This document shows, piece after piece, positions 8,303 through 16,554 of a stretch of 64,000 bases of DNA. The DNA comes from Erwinia aphidicola. Lineage in GTDB: Bacteria > Pseudomonadota > Gammaproteobacteria > Enterobacterales > Enterobacteriaceae. Position 1 is the first letter of the stretch. Every line of letters begins with the position of its first letter. The position numbers and the translations under genes are program-made. The DNA lies in the NCBI RefSeq assembly GCF_014773485.1, contig NZ_JACXBP010000012.1:31959-95958 (forward strand). The letters run 5' to 3'. The notes under the pieces were generated by a model. It was not told the DNA's origin, did no database searches, and saw only the letters and a list, made by a program, of their open reading frames with translations.

Positions 8303-9553
8303 ATGTCGCCGAAAAATCTCAGCGAAGAACTGTTCAAGCCGCGCTTCAAGCACCCGGAAACTTCATCGCTGGTGCGCCGTCTCGCCCACCATAATCCGTT
8401 AAGTATTCACTCCGCGCTGGACGGGGAGAATCATGCTGGCTGGTATCGCATGATTAACCGCCTGCTGTGGAGCTGGCGCGGCATCTCTCCGCAGGAGATT
8501 AGCGAAGTGCTGGCGCGCATTGCCGCCAGCAACGTGGAGCATACCGATGACAAACTGCTGGATACGGTGATTGGCTATCGCGGCGGCAACTGGATTTACG
8601 AGTGGTCGAAGCAGGGCGCACAGTGGCAGCAGAAAGCCAGCGAGTGCAGCGACGATGCGCAGGCAGGTCAACACTGGCTGCATGCCGCCAACCTCTACAG
8701 CGTGGCGGCTTACCCGCATCTTAAAGAGGATGAGCTGGCGGAGCAGGCGCAGCTGCTGGCCAGCCGTGCCTATGAAGAAGCCACCAACCGCTTGTCTGGC
8801 GAGCTGAAAGAGCTGGAGTTTGCCATTCCCGGCGGTAGCCCGGTGATCGGCTTCCTGCATATGCCTGCCGATGTGAAAGCGCCGTATCCTACGGTCATCA
8901 TGTGCGGCAGCCTCGACGCGCTGCAGAGCGACCATTATCGCCTGTTCCATGACTACCTTGCGCCGCGCGGCATTGCGATGCTGACGCTGGATATGCCGTC
9001 GGTCGGGTTCTCCGCGAAATGGAAGCTGACGCAGGACTCCAGCTTCCTGCATCAGCAGGTGCTGCGCCAGCTGAATACCGTGCCGTGGGTCGACCATACG
9101 CGCGTGGCGGCGTTTGGCTTTCGCTTCGGCGCCAACGTCGCGGTGCGGCTGGCGTATCTGGAAAGCCAGCACCTGCGCGCCGTGGCCTGCCTGGGGCCGG
9201 TGGTGCATAGCTTACTGAGCGACACTAACCTACAGGACCGCGTGCCGGAGATGTATATGGATATGCTCGCCAGCCGCCTTGGCATGTCGAGCACCTCGGA
9301 CAGCGCTCTGCGCACCGAACTGAGCCGCTTCTCGCTAAAAATTCAGGGACTGCTGGGACGCCGCTGCCCGGTGCCCATGCTGTCCGGTTACTGGCCGCAC
9401 GATCCTTTCAGCCCGGAAGAGGAGTCGCGCTTAATCGTCAGCTCTTCCAGCGCCGGGCGGCTGTTAAAAATCAATCCCACCCCGGCGATGGGCAACTTCG
9501 ATAAGGCAGTTCGCGATATTTGCGACTGGATATCGGAGCGTTTACGCGCATGA
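8303..9553 (+). CDS. frsA: FrsA (YafA), alpha/beta-hydrolase-fold protein
   Basis: E. coli FrsA, the fermentation/respiration switch protein, binds unphosphorylated enzyme IIA-Glc and has been reported to have esterase activity. This 416-residue product aligns with it throughout, including LFKPRFKHPETSSLVRR, NWIYEW and WVDHTRVAAFGFRFGANVAV. The place where alpha/beta hydrolases carry the GxSxG serine reads GFRFG, so the usual nucleophile is absent; the E. coli protein shows the same. A GGAGGAC ribosome site precedes the start. crl follows after 58 bases in the same direction. Confidence 0.94.
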   Translation: MSPKNLSEELFKPRFKHPETSSLVRRLAHHNPLSIHSALDGENHAGWYRMINRLLWSWRGISPQEISEVLARIAASNVEHTDDKLLDTVIGYRGGNWIYEWSKQGAQWQQKASECSDDAQAGQHWLHAANLYSVAAYPHLKEDELAEQAQLLASRAYEEATNRLSGELKELEFAIPGGSPVIGFLHMPADVKAPYPTVIMCGSLDALQSDHYRLFHDYLAPRGIAMLTLDMPSVGFSAKWKLTQDSSFLHQQVLRQLNTVPWVDHTRVAAFGFRFGANVAVRLAYLESQHLRAVACLGPVVHSLLSDTNLQDRVPEMYMDMLASRLGMSSTSDSALRTELSRFSLKIQGLLGRRCPVPMLSGYWPHDPFSPEEESRLIVSSSSAGRLLKINPTPAMGNFDKAVRDICDWISERLRA

Positions 9554-9611
9554 GTTGCCATAATTCATGGTTTTGCGCTACAACTATAGGCCCAATGAAG
9601 GAGGTTAAGCG

Positions 9612-10013
9612 ATGACGTTACCGAGTGGACACCCGAGGAGTAAGCTGATTAAGCGCTTTCACTCTTTAGGTCCTTATATCAGAGAAGGAAAATGTGAGGG
9701 TGACCGTTTCTTCTTTGACTGTCTGGCAGTTTGCGTCAATGTGAAACCCGCACCCGAGCTGCGTGAGTTCTGGGGCTGGTGGATGGAGCTTGAAGCTCAG
9801 TCTGACCATTTTACCTATGAGTATCACTTTGGCCTGTTCGATAAAGAAGGCAACTGGAAGCCATCGACGGTGAAAGGTAAGGATAATAATGCCCGGCTCG
9901 AAGAGACGTTGCGTAATTTCCACGAGCGTTTGAAAGCCCAGCTGGCAGAGCTGAAGTTAGGGCTGGTTCCGGCGGCAGATTTCGCCGACGAACCGGTGAA
10001 GCTCACCGCGTAA
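9612..10013 (+). CDS. crl: Sigma-S assembly factor Crl
   Basis: Crl binds sigma-S (RpoS) and favours its assembly with core RNA polymerase, which raises expression of stationary-phase and curli genes. The 133-residue protein shows the family sequence LPSGHPRSKLIKRFHSLGPY, then FFFDCLAVCVN and FWGWWMELEA. Its length and position next to phoE match E. coli. The start ATG follows AAGGAGGTTAAGCG, a strong ribosome site. The gene is one of several in the window that act on the RpoS system (see the two IraP-type genes). Confidence 0.97.
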   Translation: MTLPSGHPRSKLIKRFHSLGPYIREGKCEGDRFFFDCLAVCVNVKPAPELREFWGWWMELEAQSDHFTYEYHFGLFDKEGNWKPSTVKGKDNNARLEETLRNFHERLKAQLAELKLGLVPAADFADEPVKLTA

Positions 10014-10030
10014 AATCTGAAATAAAAGAA

Positions 10031-10057
10031 AAGGCTGGATAACTCCAGCCTTTTTTA
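10031..10057. terminator. Bidirectional terminator between crl and phoE
   Basis: AAGGCTGGA, loop TAAC, TCCAGCCTT is a 9-bp stem followed on the plus strand by TTTTTAT. On the minus strand it is followed by TTCTTTTATTT, so it can serve both convergent genes. Confidence 0.9.
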
Positions 10058-10118
10058 TAGACACATAACGAGGGGTAAGGCTCACTGTGGCAGTGGCGTT
10101 GTCACAGTGTTGACAGCG

Positions 10119-11249
10119 TTAGAACTGATACATCACGCCGACAGCAACGATATCGTCGGTGTTGAGACCGAGTTTGTTGTCGTCGTTCAGCAGGTTGACT
10201 TTGTAATCTACGAAGGTCGACATGTTTTTGTTGAAGTAGTAGGTGGCGCCGATATCAACAAATTTGTACAGGTCAGCATCGCCAATCCCGTTTTCCATAT
10301 CTTTGCCTTTGGTCTGCACGTAGGCCAGTGACGGGCGCAGGCCGAAATCAAACTGATACTGCGCAACCAACTCAATGTTCTGCAGTTTGTTCACGTAGCC
10401 AGAAACTGCCGTGGTGGTGCCGTTCTGCGTGAAGGTGGCGCCGCTGTTAATGGGATTCATGTTACGCGTTTCAGCGTAAGTACCGGCCAGATAAACACCA
10501 TTGTTGTCATATTTCACCCCGGTTGCCCAGGCTTCCGCTTTCTCACCTGCACCGTAAGTTGACTCTTTCTGCGTCTGGATAAGACGGTTAGAAGAAGAGA
10601 CTGCCCCGTTGACGGTCAGACCTTCAATAATTCTGTACGACAGTGATGCGCCATAGCCGTCGCCGTTAGAGACGTTGGCATTACGGGTAGAGGATGCGTC
10701 GTTTTTGCCCTGATACTGTAAGGCAAACTTCAGGCCATCAACCAGACCGAAGAAGTCATTATTACGGTAGGTCAGCATGCCGTTACCACGGGTCAGCATG
10801 TAGGTGTCAGCGCGGGTATAAGCCGTTGCGCCGAACTCTGGCATCATATCGGTGAAGGCTTCAACGTCGTAGATCACGCCGTAGTTACGGCCGTAGTCGA
10901 TTGAGCCGTAATCCTTCAGTTTCAGACCGGCAAAGCCCAGACGGGTTTTGTTGCCAGACTGTGCGTCAGAACCCCCTTCTGAGTTGCTCAGGCTGAAGTT
11001 ATATTCCCACTGGCCGTAGCCGGTCAGCTGGTCGTTAATCTGGGTCTGACCTTTGAAGCCGATACGGGTGTAAGACTTGTCAGCATTGTTGCTGGCGTTA
11101 GTATCCGCATCGCTCATATAACGCATTGCTTTAACTTTGCCGTAGAAATCCAGCTTATTGCCGTCTTTGTTATAGACTTCTGCGGCTTGTGCAGCGGTGG
11201 ACAGAGCCAGAGCCGCGGTTAAGATTGCCAGTGCGCTTTTCTTCATCAT
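10119..11249 (-). CDS. phoE: Outer-membrane porin at the phoE locus
   Basis: This is a trimeric general porin of the OmpC/OmpF/PhoE family: signal peptide MMKKSALAILTAALALSTAAQA, mature start AEVYNKDGNKLDFYGKV, pore-loop PEFG, and a C-terminal VAVGVMYQF ending in Phe. KVKAMRYMSD is PhoE-like. The lysine that makes E. coli PhoE anion-selective (context FMTKRASG) is replaced: here the segment reads YMLTRGNG, closer to OmpC. A Pho box upstream and the crl-phoE-proB order support the name. ATG 11249 is chosen over an upstream TTG (11255); ATG 11246 is also possible. Confidence 0.9.
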   Translation of the reverse strand: MMKKSALAILTAALALSTAAQAAEVYNKDGNKLDFYGKVKAMRYMSDADTNASNNADKSYTRIGFKGQTQINDQLTGYGQWEYNFSLSNSEGGSDAQSGNKTRLGFAGLKLKDYGSIDYGRNYGVIYDVEAFTDMMPEFGATAYTRADTYMLTRGNGMLTYRNNDFFGLVDGLKFALQYQGKNDASSTRNANVSNGDGYGASLSYRIIEGLTVNGAVSSSNRLIQTQKESTYGAGEKAEAWATGVKYDNNGVYLAGTYAETRNMNPINSGATFTQNGTTTAVSGYVNKLQNIELVAQYQFDFGLRPSLAYVQTKGKDMENGIGDADLYKFVDIGATYYFNKNMSTFVDYKVNLLNDDNKLGLNTDDIVAVGVMYQF

Positions 11250-11329
11250 TTTCAATCAATCCCGAAAGAGTAAAATTTTTAAGTGGCCCGAAGGCTCTGC
11301 TGAAAGCACGGACTTTTTACCCTTTCTCC

Positions 11330-11347
11330 ATTAAAGATTTATTACAG
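11330..11347 (-). promoter_or_regulatory. Pho box upstream of phoE
   Basis: Read toward phoE, the site is CTGTAATAAATCTTTAAT. It differs by two bases from the E. coli phoE Pho box as I recall it (CTGTAATATATCTTTAAC). A GGTAAAAAG stretch follows at the distance expected for a -10 region. It predicts PhoB activation under phosphate limitation. Confidence 0.88.
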
Positions 11348-11494
11348 TTTTCAACATTTCTTGTTAATTGCGAACTTTTGGTCTAGCGAGTGGTCAGGCC
11401 TTTTTCGCCGTTTTCCCTTGATGGCTGTTGGCTTCAGCCACCACACCTGCTAAAACGTTTCTCTGTACTCTTTTTTACGAATGGCAGGAATTTA

Positions 11495-12598
11495 ATGAGC
11501 AGCAGTCAGACCCTGGTAGTCAAACTGGGGACCAGCGTACTGACCGGCGGATCGCGTCGGCTGAATCGGGCACACATCGTTGAGCTGGTGCGTCAGTGCG
11601 CGCAGCAGCACGCGGCGGGCCACCGGATTGTCATTGTTACCTCGGGCGCGATGGCGGCCGGGCGTGAGCATCTTGGCTACCCCGAACTGCCCCCGACCAT
11701 CGCCTCTAAGCAGCTGCTGGCTGCGGTGGGGCAGAGCCGCCTGATCCAGCTGTGGGAACAGTTGTTCTCAATTTACGGCATCCACATCGGCCAGATGCTG
11801 CTGACCCGCGCAGACCTTGAAGATCGCGAGCGGTTTCTCAACGCCCGCGACACCATGCGTGCGCTGCTCGACAACCATATCGTGCCAGTGATTAATGAAA
11901 ATGACGCCGTTGCTACCGCGGAAATCAAAGTGGGTGATAACGACAATCTGTCGGCGCTGGCGGCGATTCTGGCCGGTGCCGACAAGCTGCTGCTGCTGAC
12001 CGATCAGCCGGGGCTGTTTACCGCCGATCCGCGTAATAACCCGCAAGCAGAACTGATCAGCAACGTCCACGGCATTGATGATGCGCTGCGTGCACTGGCC
12101 GGGGATAGCGTGTCCGGCCTCGGCACCGGTGGCATGGCGACCAAACTGCAGGCCGCCGACGTCGCCTGCCGGGCGGGCATCGACACCATTATCGCCGCCG
12201 GTAGCCGCCCCGGCGTGATTGCCGATGTCATCGCCTGTAACCCGGTCGGTACGCGTTTCCACGCCTTTGAAACGCCGCTGGAGAACCGCAAACGCTGGAT
12301 CTTTGGTGCGCCGCCCGCCGGTGAGCTGGTGGTCGATGACGGCGCGCTGTCGGCGATCCTCGAACGCGGCAGCTCGCTGCTGCCGAAAGGCATCCGCGAA
12401 ATCAGCGGTAACTTCTCGCGTGGCGAAGTGATCCGTATTCGCAGCCTGCAGGGGCGCGACGTTGCCCACGGCGTATCGCGCTATAACAGCGATGCAATGC
12501 GCCTGATTGCCGGGCACCACTCCCAGCAGATCGGCGAAATTTTAGGTTATGAATATGGTCCGGTTGCCGTGCACCGCGACGATATGATTGTTTCTTAA
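11495..12598 (+). CDS. proB: Glutamate 5-kinase ProB
   Basis: The enzyme phosphorylates L-glutamate as the first, feedback-controlled step of proline synthesis. The 367-residue product begins MSSSQTLVVKLGTSVLTGGS, has the amino-acid kinase motifs VIVTSGAMAAG, INENDAVA and VGDNDNLSALAA, and ends with a PUA domain (GAPPAGELVVDDGA onward). Length equals that of E. coli ProB. The open frame extends 35 codons upstream, but family alignment and the GCAGGAATTTA site put the start at 11495. proA follows after 9 bases. Confidence 0.98.
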   Translation: MSSSQTLVVKLGTSVLTGGSRRLNRAHIVELVRQCAQQHAAGHRIVIVTSGAMAAGREHLGYPELPPTIASKQLLAAVGQSRLIQLWEQLFSIYGIHIGQMLLTRADLEDRERFLNARDTMRALLDNHIVPVINENDAVATAEIKVGDNDNLSALAAILAGADKLLLLTDQPGLFTADPRNNPQAELISNVHGIDDALRALAGDSVSGLGTGGMATKLQAADVACRAGIDTIIAAGSRPGVIADVIACNPVGTRFHAFETPLENRKRWIFGAPPAGELVVDDGALSAILERGSSLLPKGIREISGNFSRGEVIRIRSLQGRDVAHGVSRYNSDAMRLIAGHHSQQIGEILGYEYGPVAVHRDDMIVS

Positions 12599-12607
12599 GG
12601 AACGCGC

Positions 12608-13861
12608 ATGCTTGAACAAATGGGTAAGGCCGCTAAGGCCGCCTCGTACCAGCTGTCGGTGCTCTCCACCGCCGAGAAAAATCAGGTCCTGATGACCATT
12701 GCCGATCGCCTGGAAGCGCAGAGTGCGCCTATCCTTGCGGCCAACCAGCTTGACCTTGCCGATGCGCGCAGCCACGGCATGAGTGAAGCGCTGCTCGACC
12801 GCCTGATGCTGAACCCGGCGCGGCTGAAGGGGATTGCCGACGACGTTCGTCAGGTGTGCCGCCTGGCCGATCCTGTTGGGGTAGTGATCGACGGCGGCAA
12901 GCTCGACAGCGGGCTGCGCATTGAGCGCCGCCGCGTGCCGCTGGGCGTGGTTGGGGTGATCTACGAAGCGCGCCCGAATGTGACCGTGGACGTCGCCACG
13001 CTGTGCCTGAAAACCGGTAATGCGGCGATCCTGCGCGGCGGTAAAGAGACATACCGTACCAACGCCGCTACCGTACGGGTGATCCAGGATGCCCTGCAGC
13101 AGCACGGCCTGCCAGCGGGCGCAGTCCAGGCGATTGAGAGCCCGGATCGGGAGCTGGTGAATCAGCTGCTGAAGCTGGATCGCTATGTCGATATGCTGAT
13201 CCCTCGTGGTGGGGCTGGGCTGCACAAGCTGTGTCGTGAACAGTCGACCATCCCGGTGATCACCGGTGGGATCGGCGTTTGCCATATCTATGTGGATAAG
13301 AGTATTGAGCTGGAAGCCGCGCTGAAGGTGATCGTCAACGCCAAGAAACAGCGCCCGAGCGCCTGTAACTCGGTGGAAACGCTGCTGATTGATGCGGAAA
13401 TCGCCGAGAGTTTCCTGCCTGCGCTGAGCGCGCGGATGGCCGCAGAAGGCATCACCCTGCATGCCGACGCACGCTCCCTGCCGCTGCTCAGCAGCGGCCC
13501 GGCGGCAGTCAGCGCCGTGACGGAACAGCAGTATCGCGATGAGTGGCTGGCGCTGGATCTTAACGTCAAGCTGGTGGATGACCTCGACGAGGGTATTGCC
13601 CACATTCGCGAGTACGGCACTCAGCATTCGGACGCTATTCTGACGCGCACCATTCAGCATGCTGACCGCTTCGTTAACGAAGTGGACTCCTCGGCGGTAT
13701 ATGTCAACGCCAGCACGCGCTTTACCGACGGTGGGCAGTTTGGCCTGGGCGCGGAAGTGGCGGTCAGCACCCAGAAGCTGCACGCCCGCGGCCCGATGGG
13801 GCTGGAAGCGCTAACCACTTACAAGTGGGTGGCTTACGGCGACGATACGATTCGCGGTTAA
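12608..13861 (+). CDS. proA: Gamma-glutamyl phosphate reductase ProA
   Basis: ProA reduces gamma-glutamyl phosphate to glutamate semialdehyde with NADPH, the second step of proline synthesis; ProC, encoded at 43941-44750, completes the path. The 417-residue product is of normal length. It has an aldehyde-dehydrogenase-type fold with the catalytic cysteine in KKQRPSACNSVETLLID and a cofactor region GVVGVIYEARPNVT. It forms an operon with proB. A long open frame on the opposite strand is a composition shadow. No tRNA gene follows, unlike E. coli proA-thrW. Confidence 0.98.
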   Translation: MLEQMGKAAKAASYQLSVLSTAEKNQVLMTIADRLEAQSAPILAANQLDLADARSHGMSEALLDRLMLNPARLKGIADDVRQVCRLADPVGVVIDGGKLDSGLRIERRRVPLGVVGVIYEARPNVTVDVATLCLKTGNAAILRGGKETYRTNAATVRVIQDALQQHGLPAGAVQAIESPDRELVNQLLKLDRYVDMLIPRGGAGLHKLCREQSTIPVITGGIGVCHIYVDKSIELEAALKVIVNAKKQRPSACNSVETLLIDAEIAESFLPALSARMAAEGITLHADARSLPLLSSGPAAVSAVTEQQYRDEWLALDLNVKLVDDLDEGIAHIREYGTQHSDAILTRTIQHADRFVNEVDSSAVYVNASTRFTDGGQFGLGAEVAVSTQKLHARGPMGLEALTTYKWVAYGDDTIRG

Positions 13862-13881
13862 CAGAGAGTAAGGCGGTTTAA

Positions 13882-14508
13882 ATGGTCACGCTCGCGCAGA
13901 TTATTCCCTTTGCCGCCATTGCCCTCGGCATGGTGTTAACGCCCGGTCCGAATATGATCTATCTGATCTCGCGCTCGCTCTGTCAGGGGCGCAGGGCAGG
14001 GTATATTTCACTGTGCGGCGTGGCGCTCGGTTTTATGTTTTATATGGTCTGTGCCGCGCTGGGGATTACCGCGCTGCTAATGGCGGTACCGCTGGCGTAT
14101 GACGCGCTGCGATTTGCCGGGGCAGCCTATCTGCTGTGGATGGCGTGGCAGGCCATTTTCGGCGGGAGGTCGCCTTTCCAGCTGCGCGACCTGCCGCCGG
14201 ACAGCCCGCGTAAGCTGTTCAGCATGGGGCTGCTCACCAACCTGCTTAACCCGAAAACCGCAGTAATCTACCTGACGCTGCTACCGCAGTTTATCCACCC
14301 CGAACAAGGCCACGTGCTGGCACAATCGCTGACGCTGGGCATCACGCAGATCGTCACCAGCGTGCTGGTCAACGGAACGATCATTTTTGCTGCGGGAACG
14401 ATTGCGGCCTTCCTCGCTACGCGCCCCGGCTGGCAAAAAATGCAGCGCTGGCTGATGGGCACCGTACTGGCGGGCCTGGCGGTGAAAATGGTGGTGGATA
14501 AGCGCTAA
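13882..14508 (+). CDS. LysE/RhtB family amino-acid exporter
   Basis: The 208-residue membrane protein has about six hydrophobic segments and the N-terminal family signature LGMVLTPGPNMIYLISRSLCQGRRAG. A GLLTNLLNPKTAVIYLTLLPQF segment is also typical of LysE/RhtB carriers, which export amino acids and derivatives with the proton gradient. It starts 20 bases after proA and may be read from the same transcript. Whether it exports proline or an intermediate is speculation. The sequence does not single out a known member. Confidence 0.88.
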   Translation: MVTLAQIIPFAAIALGMVLTPGPNMIYLISRSLCQGRRAGYISLCGVALGFMFYMVCAALGITALLMAVPLAYDALRFAGAAYLLWMAWQAIFGGRSPFQLRDLPPDSPRKLFSMGLLTNLLNPKTAVIYLTLLPQFIHPEQGHVLAQSLTLGITQIVTSVLVNGTIIFAAGTIAAFLATRPGWQKMQRWLMGTVLAGLAVKMVVDKR

Positions 14509-14588
14509 GAAATTAGCGTACGCAGGATATTCACTCCGGCTATATAGGCCACTTGCAAAACGAGGGTTCGCTGATTATCTTAATCGCT

Positions 14589-14656
14589 ATAAGGTGATGG
14601 TGTTCCACCTTTCCCAACCGCCTCGTCCGTAAGGGGCTGATGACGCCTGATAACCC
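14589..14656 (+). promoter_or_regulatory. Fluoride riboswitch (crcB motif) upstream of crcB
   Basis: The segment carries the conserved crcB-motif elements in order: AAGGTGATGGTGTTCCACC, then AACCG, a short hairpin around CCTCGTCCGTAAGGGG, and CTGATGACGCCT. This is the fold that binds fluoride. It lies 85 bases before a gene for a CrcB/Fluc fluoride channel, its usual target. Downstream, CTCTG-TTCAAC-CAGAG nested between CCTGATA and TATCAGG could form the switching platform. The ATG inside the motif (14640) is therefore not the gene start. Confidence 0.88.
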
Positions 14657-14741
14657 TGACTCTGTTCAACCAGAGGCGGGTGTATCAGGCTATCTGTTTA
14701 TTTGCCTGCTGGCACCTGCCTCGAAATTCGCTGAGGACTCT

Positions 14742-15119
14742 ATGCTGAAACCTTTACTGGCCGTCATGATTGGCGGCTGCGCTGGCTGTGTGATCCGCTG
14801 GCTGCTGGCCGTGCGCCTGAACGCACTGTTCCCCAATCTGCCGCCCGGCACCCTGCTGGTTAATCTGGTGGGGGGATTTATTATCGGCGTGGCAGTGGCG
14901 TGGTTTATGCGCCACCCGCAGCTGGACCCGGCGTGGAAACTGCTCATTACCACTGGCTTATGCGGCGGGATGACCACCTTTTCCACATTCTCGCTGGAGG
15001 TGGTCACGCTGCTGCAGGCGGGTAACTATGTCTGGGCAATCACGTCGGTGCTGATCCACGTGCTGGGTTCACTGCTGATGACCATCGCCGGATTCTGGCT
15101 GGTCTCGCTGTTTTTCTAA
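14742..15119 (+). CDS. crcB: Fluoride channel CrcB (FluC)
   Basis: This small inner-membrane protein dimerises to form a fluoride-specific channel that lowers cytoplasmic fluoride. The 125-residue product has four hydrophobic segments and the family motifs GGCAGCVIRWLL, NLPPGTLLVNLVGGFIIGV and TTGLCGGMTTFSTFSLE. The start ATG at 14742 follows GCTGAGGAC. An upstream in-frame ATG lies inside the fluoride riboswitch and is rejected. The 3' end overlaps the convergent gene at 15069-15884 by 51 bases. Confidence 0.96.
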   Translation: MLKPLLAVMIGGCAGCVIRWLLAVRLNALFPNLPPGTLLVNLVGGFIIGVAVAWFMRHPQLDPAWKLLITTGLCGGMTTFSTFSLEVVTLLQAGNYVWAITSVLIHVLGSLLMTIAGFWLVSLFF

Positions 15120-15884
15120 GTGCTGCTCTTCATCTTTTAATGCCAGCGCGCTAGCGCTGGCCGCATCGAACAGCGAAAAACTCTCAATCTGGTCCAGCAT
15201 GATCACCTTGCGAAACGCCATTGCCGACTTAGGCTCTGACTCCAGCGTTATGCCATGCTCGGCATACCAGCGGCTGTAGTTATGCTCAATATTCAGATTT
15301 AAGGTCTTTCCATCACGGTAGCCGCTCAGCATCGGGATCAGCACCACATTGGCGGTTATCTCAGGCTCAAACGACGCCGTGTGGATCATGCCGATATAGA
15401 TGCGCCGTGATTTCAATGTCACCCATGCCAGCTCGCCTTCCTCCATACACTGAAACAGTAATCCCTCTACGCCATTGGAGCGCGAGAGCTTCTTGTACAA
15501 TTTTTTGCGGTCAGAGCTGTTGAGGCGTGCGCTGCCGGACCAGTTGGAGCGATAAAAACAGAAGGCGACGGCGAAGGTCAGCATGACCACAACGGGTGCC
15601 TGAATACCTAAAAAGCTCCAGGTCATAAATTCAACTTGCCACTGATGATGCAGGCCATCAGCCAGCTGCGGGATAGCATTGAAAATAGCAGACACCAGCA
15701 GCAGCAGCAGCCAGACAAGCGCGGTGGCGATCACCCCTTGCAGGACGAAAATACAGCCGTAAAGAGCAACCAGGAAGTAAACATCCCAGCCAAACGAGCG
15801 TTTAATTTTGAAGCGGGTGGAAAGGTCGCGGCTGGTATACCAGTAACCGCAGACCATCAGTACCATAAAAATAGCCGTTCCCAT
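15069..15884 (-). CDS. Membrane protein of unknown function with soluble C-terminal domain
   Basis: I do not recognise this 271-residue protein. It has a hydrophobic N-terminus (MGTAIFMVLMVCGYW), two or three more membrane segments up to about residue 110, then a soluble part. The C-terminal half reads WVTLKSRRIYIGMIHTASF and IPMLSGYRDGKTLNL, which looks like a compact beta-rich domain. It ends in a charged tail (EEQHLEKQRDQPESG). It starts two bases after the stop of the 65-codon gene upstream and is probably co-expressed with it. Its end overlaps crcB by 51 bases on the opposite strand. Confidence 0.75.
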   Translation of the reverse strand: MGTAIFMVLMVCGYWYTSRDLSTRFKIKRSFGWDVYFLVALYGCIFVLQGVIATALVWLLLLLVSAIFNAIPQLADGLHHQWQVEFMTWSFLGIQAPVVVMLTFAVAFCFYRSNWSGSARLNSSDRKKLYKKLSRSNGVEGLLFQCMEEGELAWVTLKSRRIYIGMIHTASFEPEITANVVLIPMLSGYRDGKTLNLNIEHNYSRWYAEHGITLESEPKSAMAFRKVIMLDQIESFSLFDAASASALALKDEEQHLEKQRDQPESGDGHQQ

Positions 15885-15885
15885 C

Positions 15886-16083
15886 TTATGCCCTCTTCAA
15901 TGCGGCAACGTGGCGGGCAAAATCAGCGCGCACTTCCGGGCTGGAAATGTTGACCATTGCACTGCCATCTTCGTCGATCAGGATGCGCTCACCCTCTTCA
16001 ATTGATTCGGCGATGTCATTCTGGCTCATCACCTGTAGCAGGTACTCCGGGCTGGAAAACAGGGAAGTGATAAAACGAAACAT
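15886..16083 (-). CDS. Small acidic protein of unknown function
   Basis: The 65-residue product begins MFRFITSLFSSPEYLLQVM and continues with an acidic middle (ESIEEGERILIDEDGSAMVN). No signal peptide or membrane segment is clear. It is preceded by a good ribosome site (TAAGGAGAACCC), which supports translation. Its stop lies one base from the start of the membrane protein that follows, so the two likely form an operon. I do not recognise the family. Confidence 0.7.
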   Translation of the reverse strand: MFRFITSLFSSPEYLLQVMSQNDIAESIEEGERILIDEDGSAMVNISSPEVRADFARHVAALKRA

Positions 16084-16250
16084 GGGTTCTCCTTAACTTA
16101 TCTGCCAAGCCTGGCAGCAGGCAGCCGATCCCGCTATAGGAGGAAAGCGCATTTATGGGCAAACAGGGGCAATAAGGTGATCAAATCCTGTTTACCCGTT
16201 TCGGGGGGAATGGTAATTTCTTACGAATAAACTGAGAGGATAAAAGTACG

Positions 16251-16544
16251 ATGAAGCAGTTGGTGATCGATATTCTGATGAAAATGGCCAAAATGGATGT
16301 GGATAACAAAGAGCTAACCGCTCAGGTTGAGGCGCAGTCGCTGCTGATTGCGGCCCTGCTGCTGACCGTGGGTAAGGGGACCTCTTCCTCTATTTCAGAC
16401 AATATCCAGAATGCCATTCTGACCGCCTCCCAGAGCGGCGAAGGTTTCCTGCAAACGGACGTTGACCTGCTGTTGACCCATGTGAACCGCCTGCTGGCGG
16501 TGACGCGCTATGTGGATGAAGCGGCGCCTGCCGCAGACAGTTAA
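16251..16544 (+). CDS. IraP-like anti-adaptor paralogue
   Basis: The 97-residue protein resembles IraP, which binds RssB and so protects sigma-S from ClpXP. MKQLVIDILMKMAKMDVDN aligns with MKNLIAELLVRLAQKEQES of the true IraP at 40337. KELTAQVEAQSLLIAALLLTV aligns with KELVAQVEALEIVVTALLRKM, and both proteins end in an acidic stretch before a leucine-rich helix. The C-terminal LLKHPRQ-type tail of IraP is replaced by VTRYVDEAAPAADS. A GAGAGG ribosome site precedes the start. Function as an anti-adaptor is inferred from similarity only. Confidence 0.78.
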   Translation: MKQLVIDILMKMAKMDVDNKELTAQVEAQSLLIAALLLTVGKGTSSSISDNIQNAILTASQSGEGFLQTDVDLLLTHVNRLLAVTRYVDEAAPAADS

Positions 16545-16554
16545 TCATTACGCA

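Noticed and set aside
12542..13783. 413-codon open frame antisense to proA
   Set aside because: ProA is certain on the other strand. The frame has the His/Arg/Gln-rich composition usual for antisense shadows in GC-rich genes and no ribosome site.
13862..13881. tRNA gene after proA, as thrW in E. coli
   Set aside because: Only 20 bases separate proA from the exporter gene and no cloverleaf is present.
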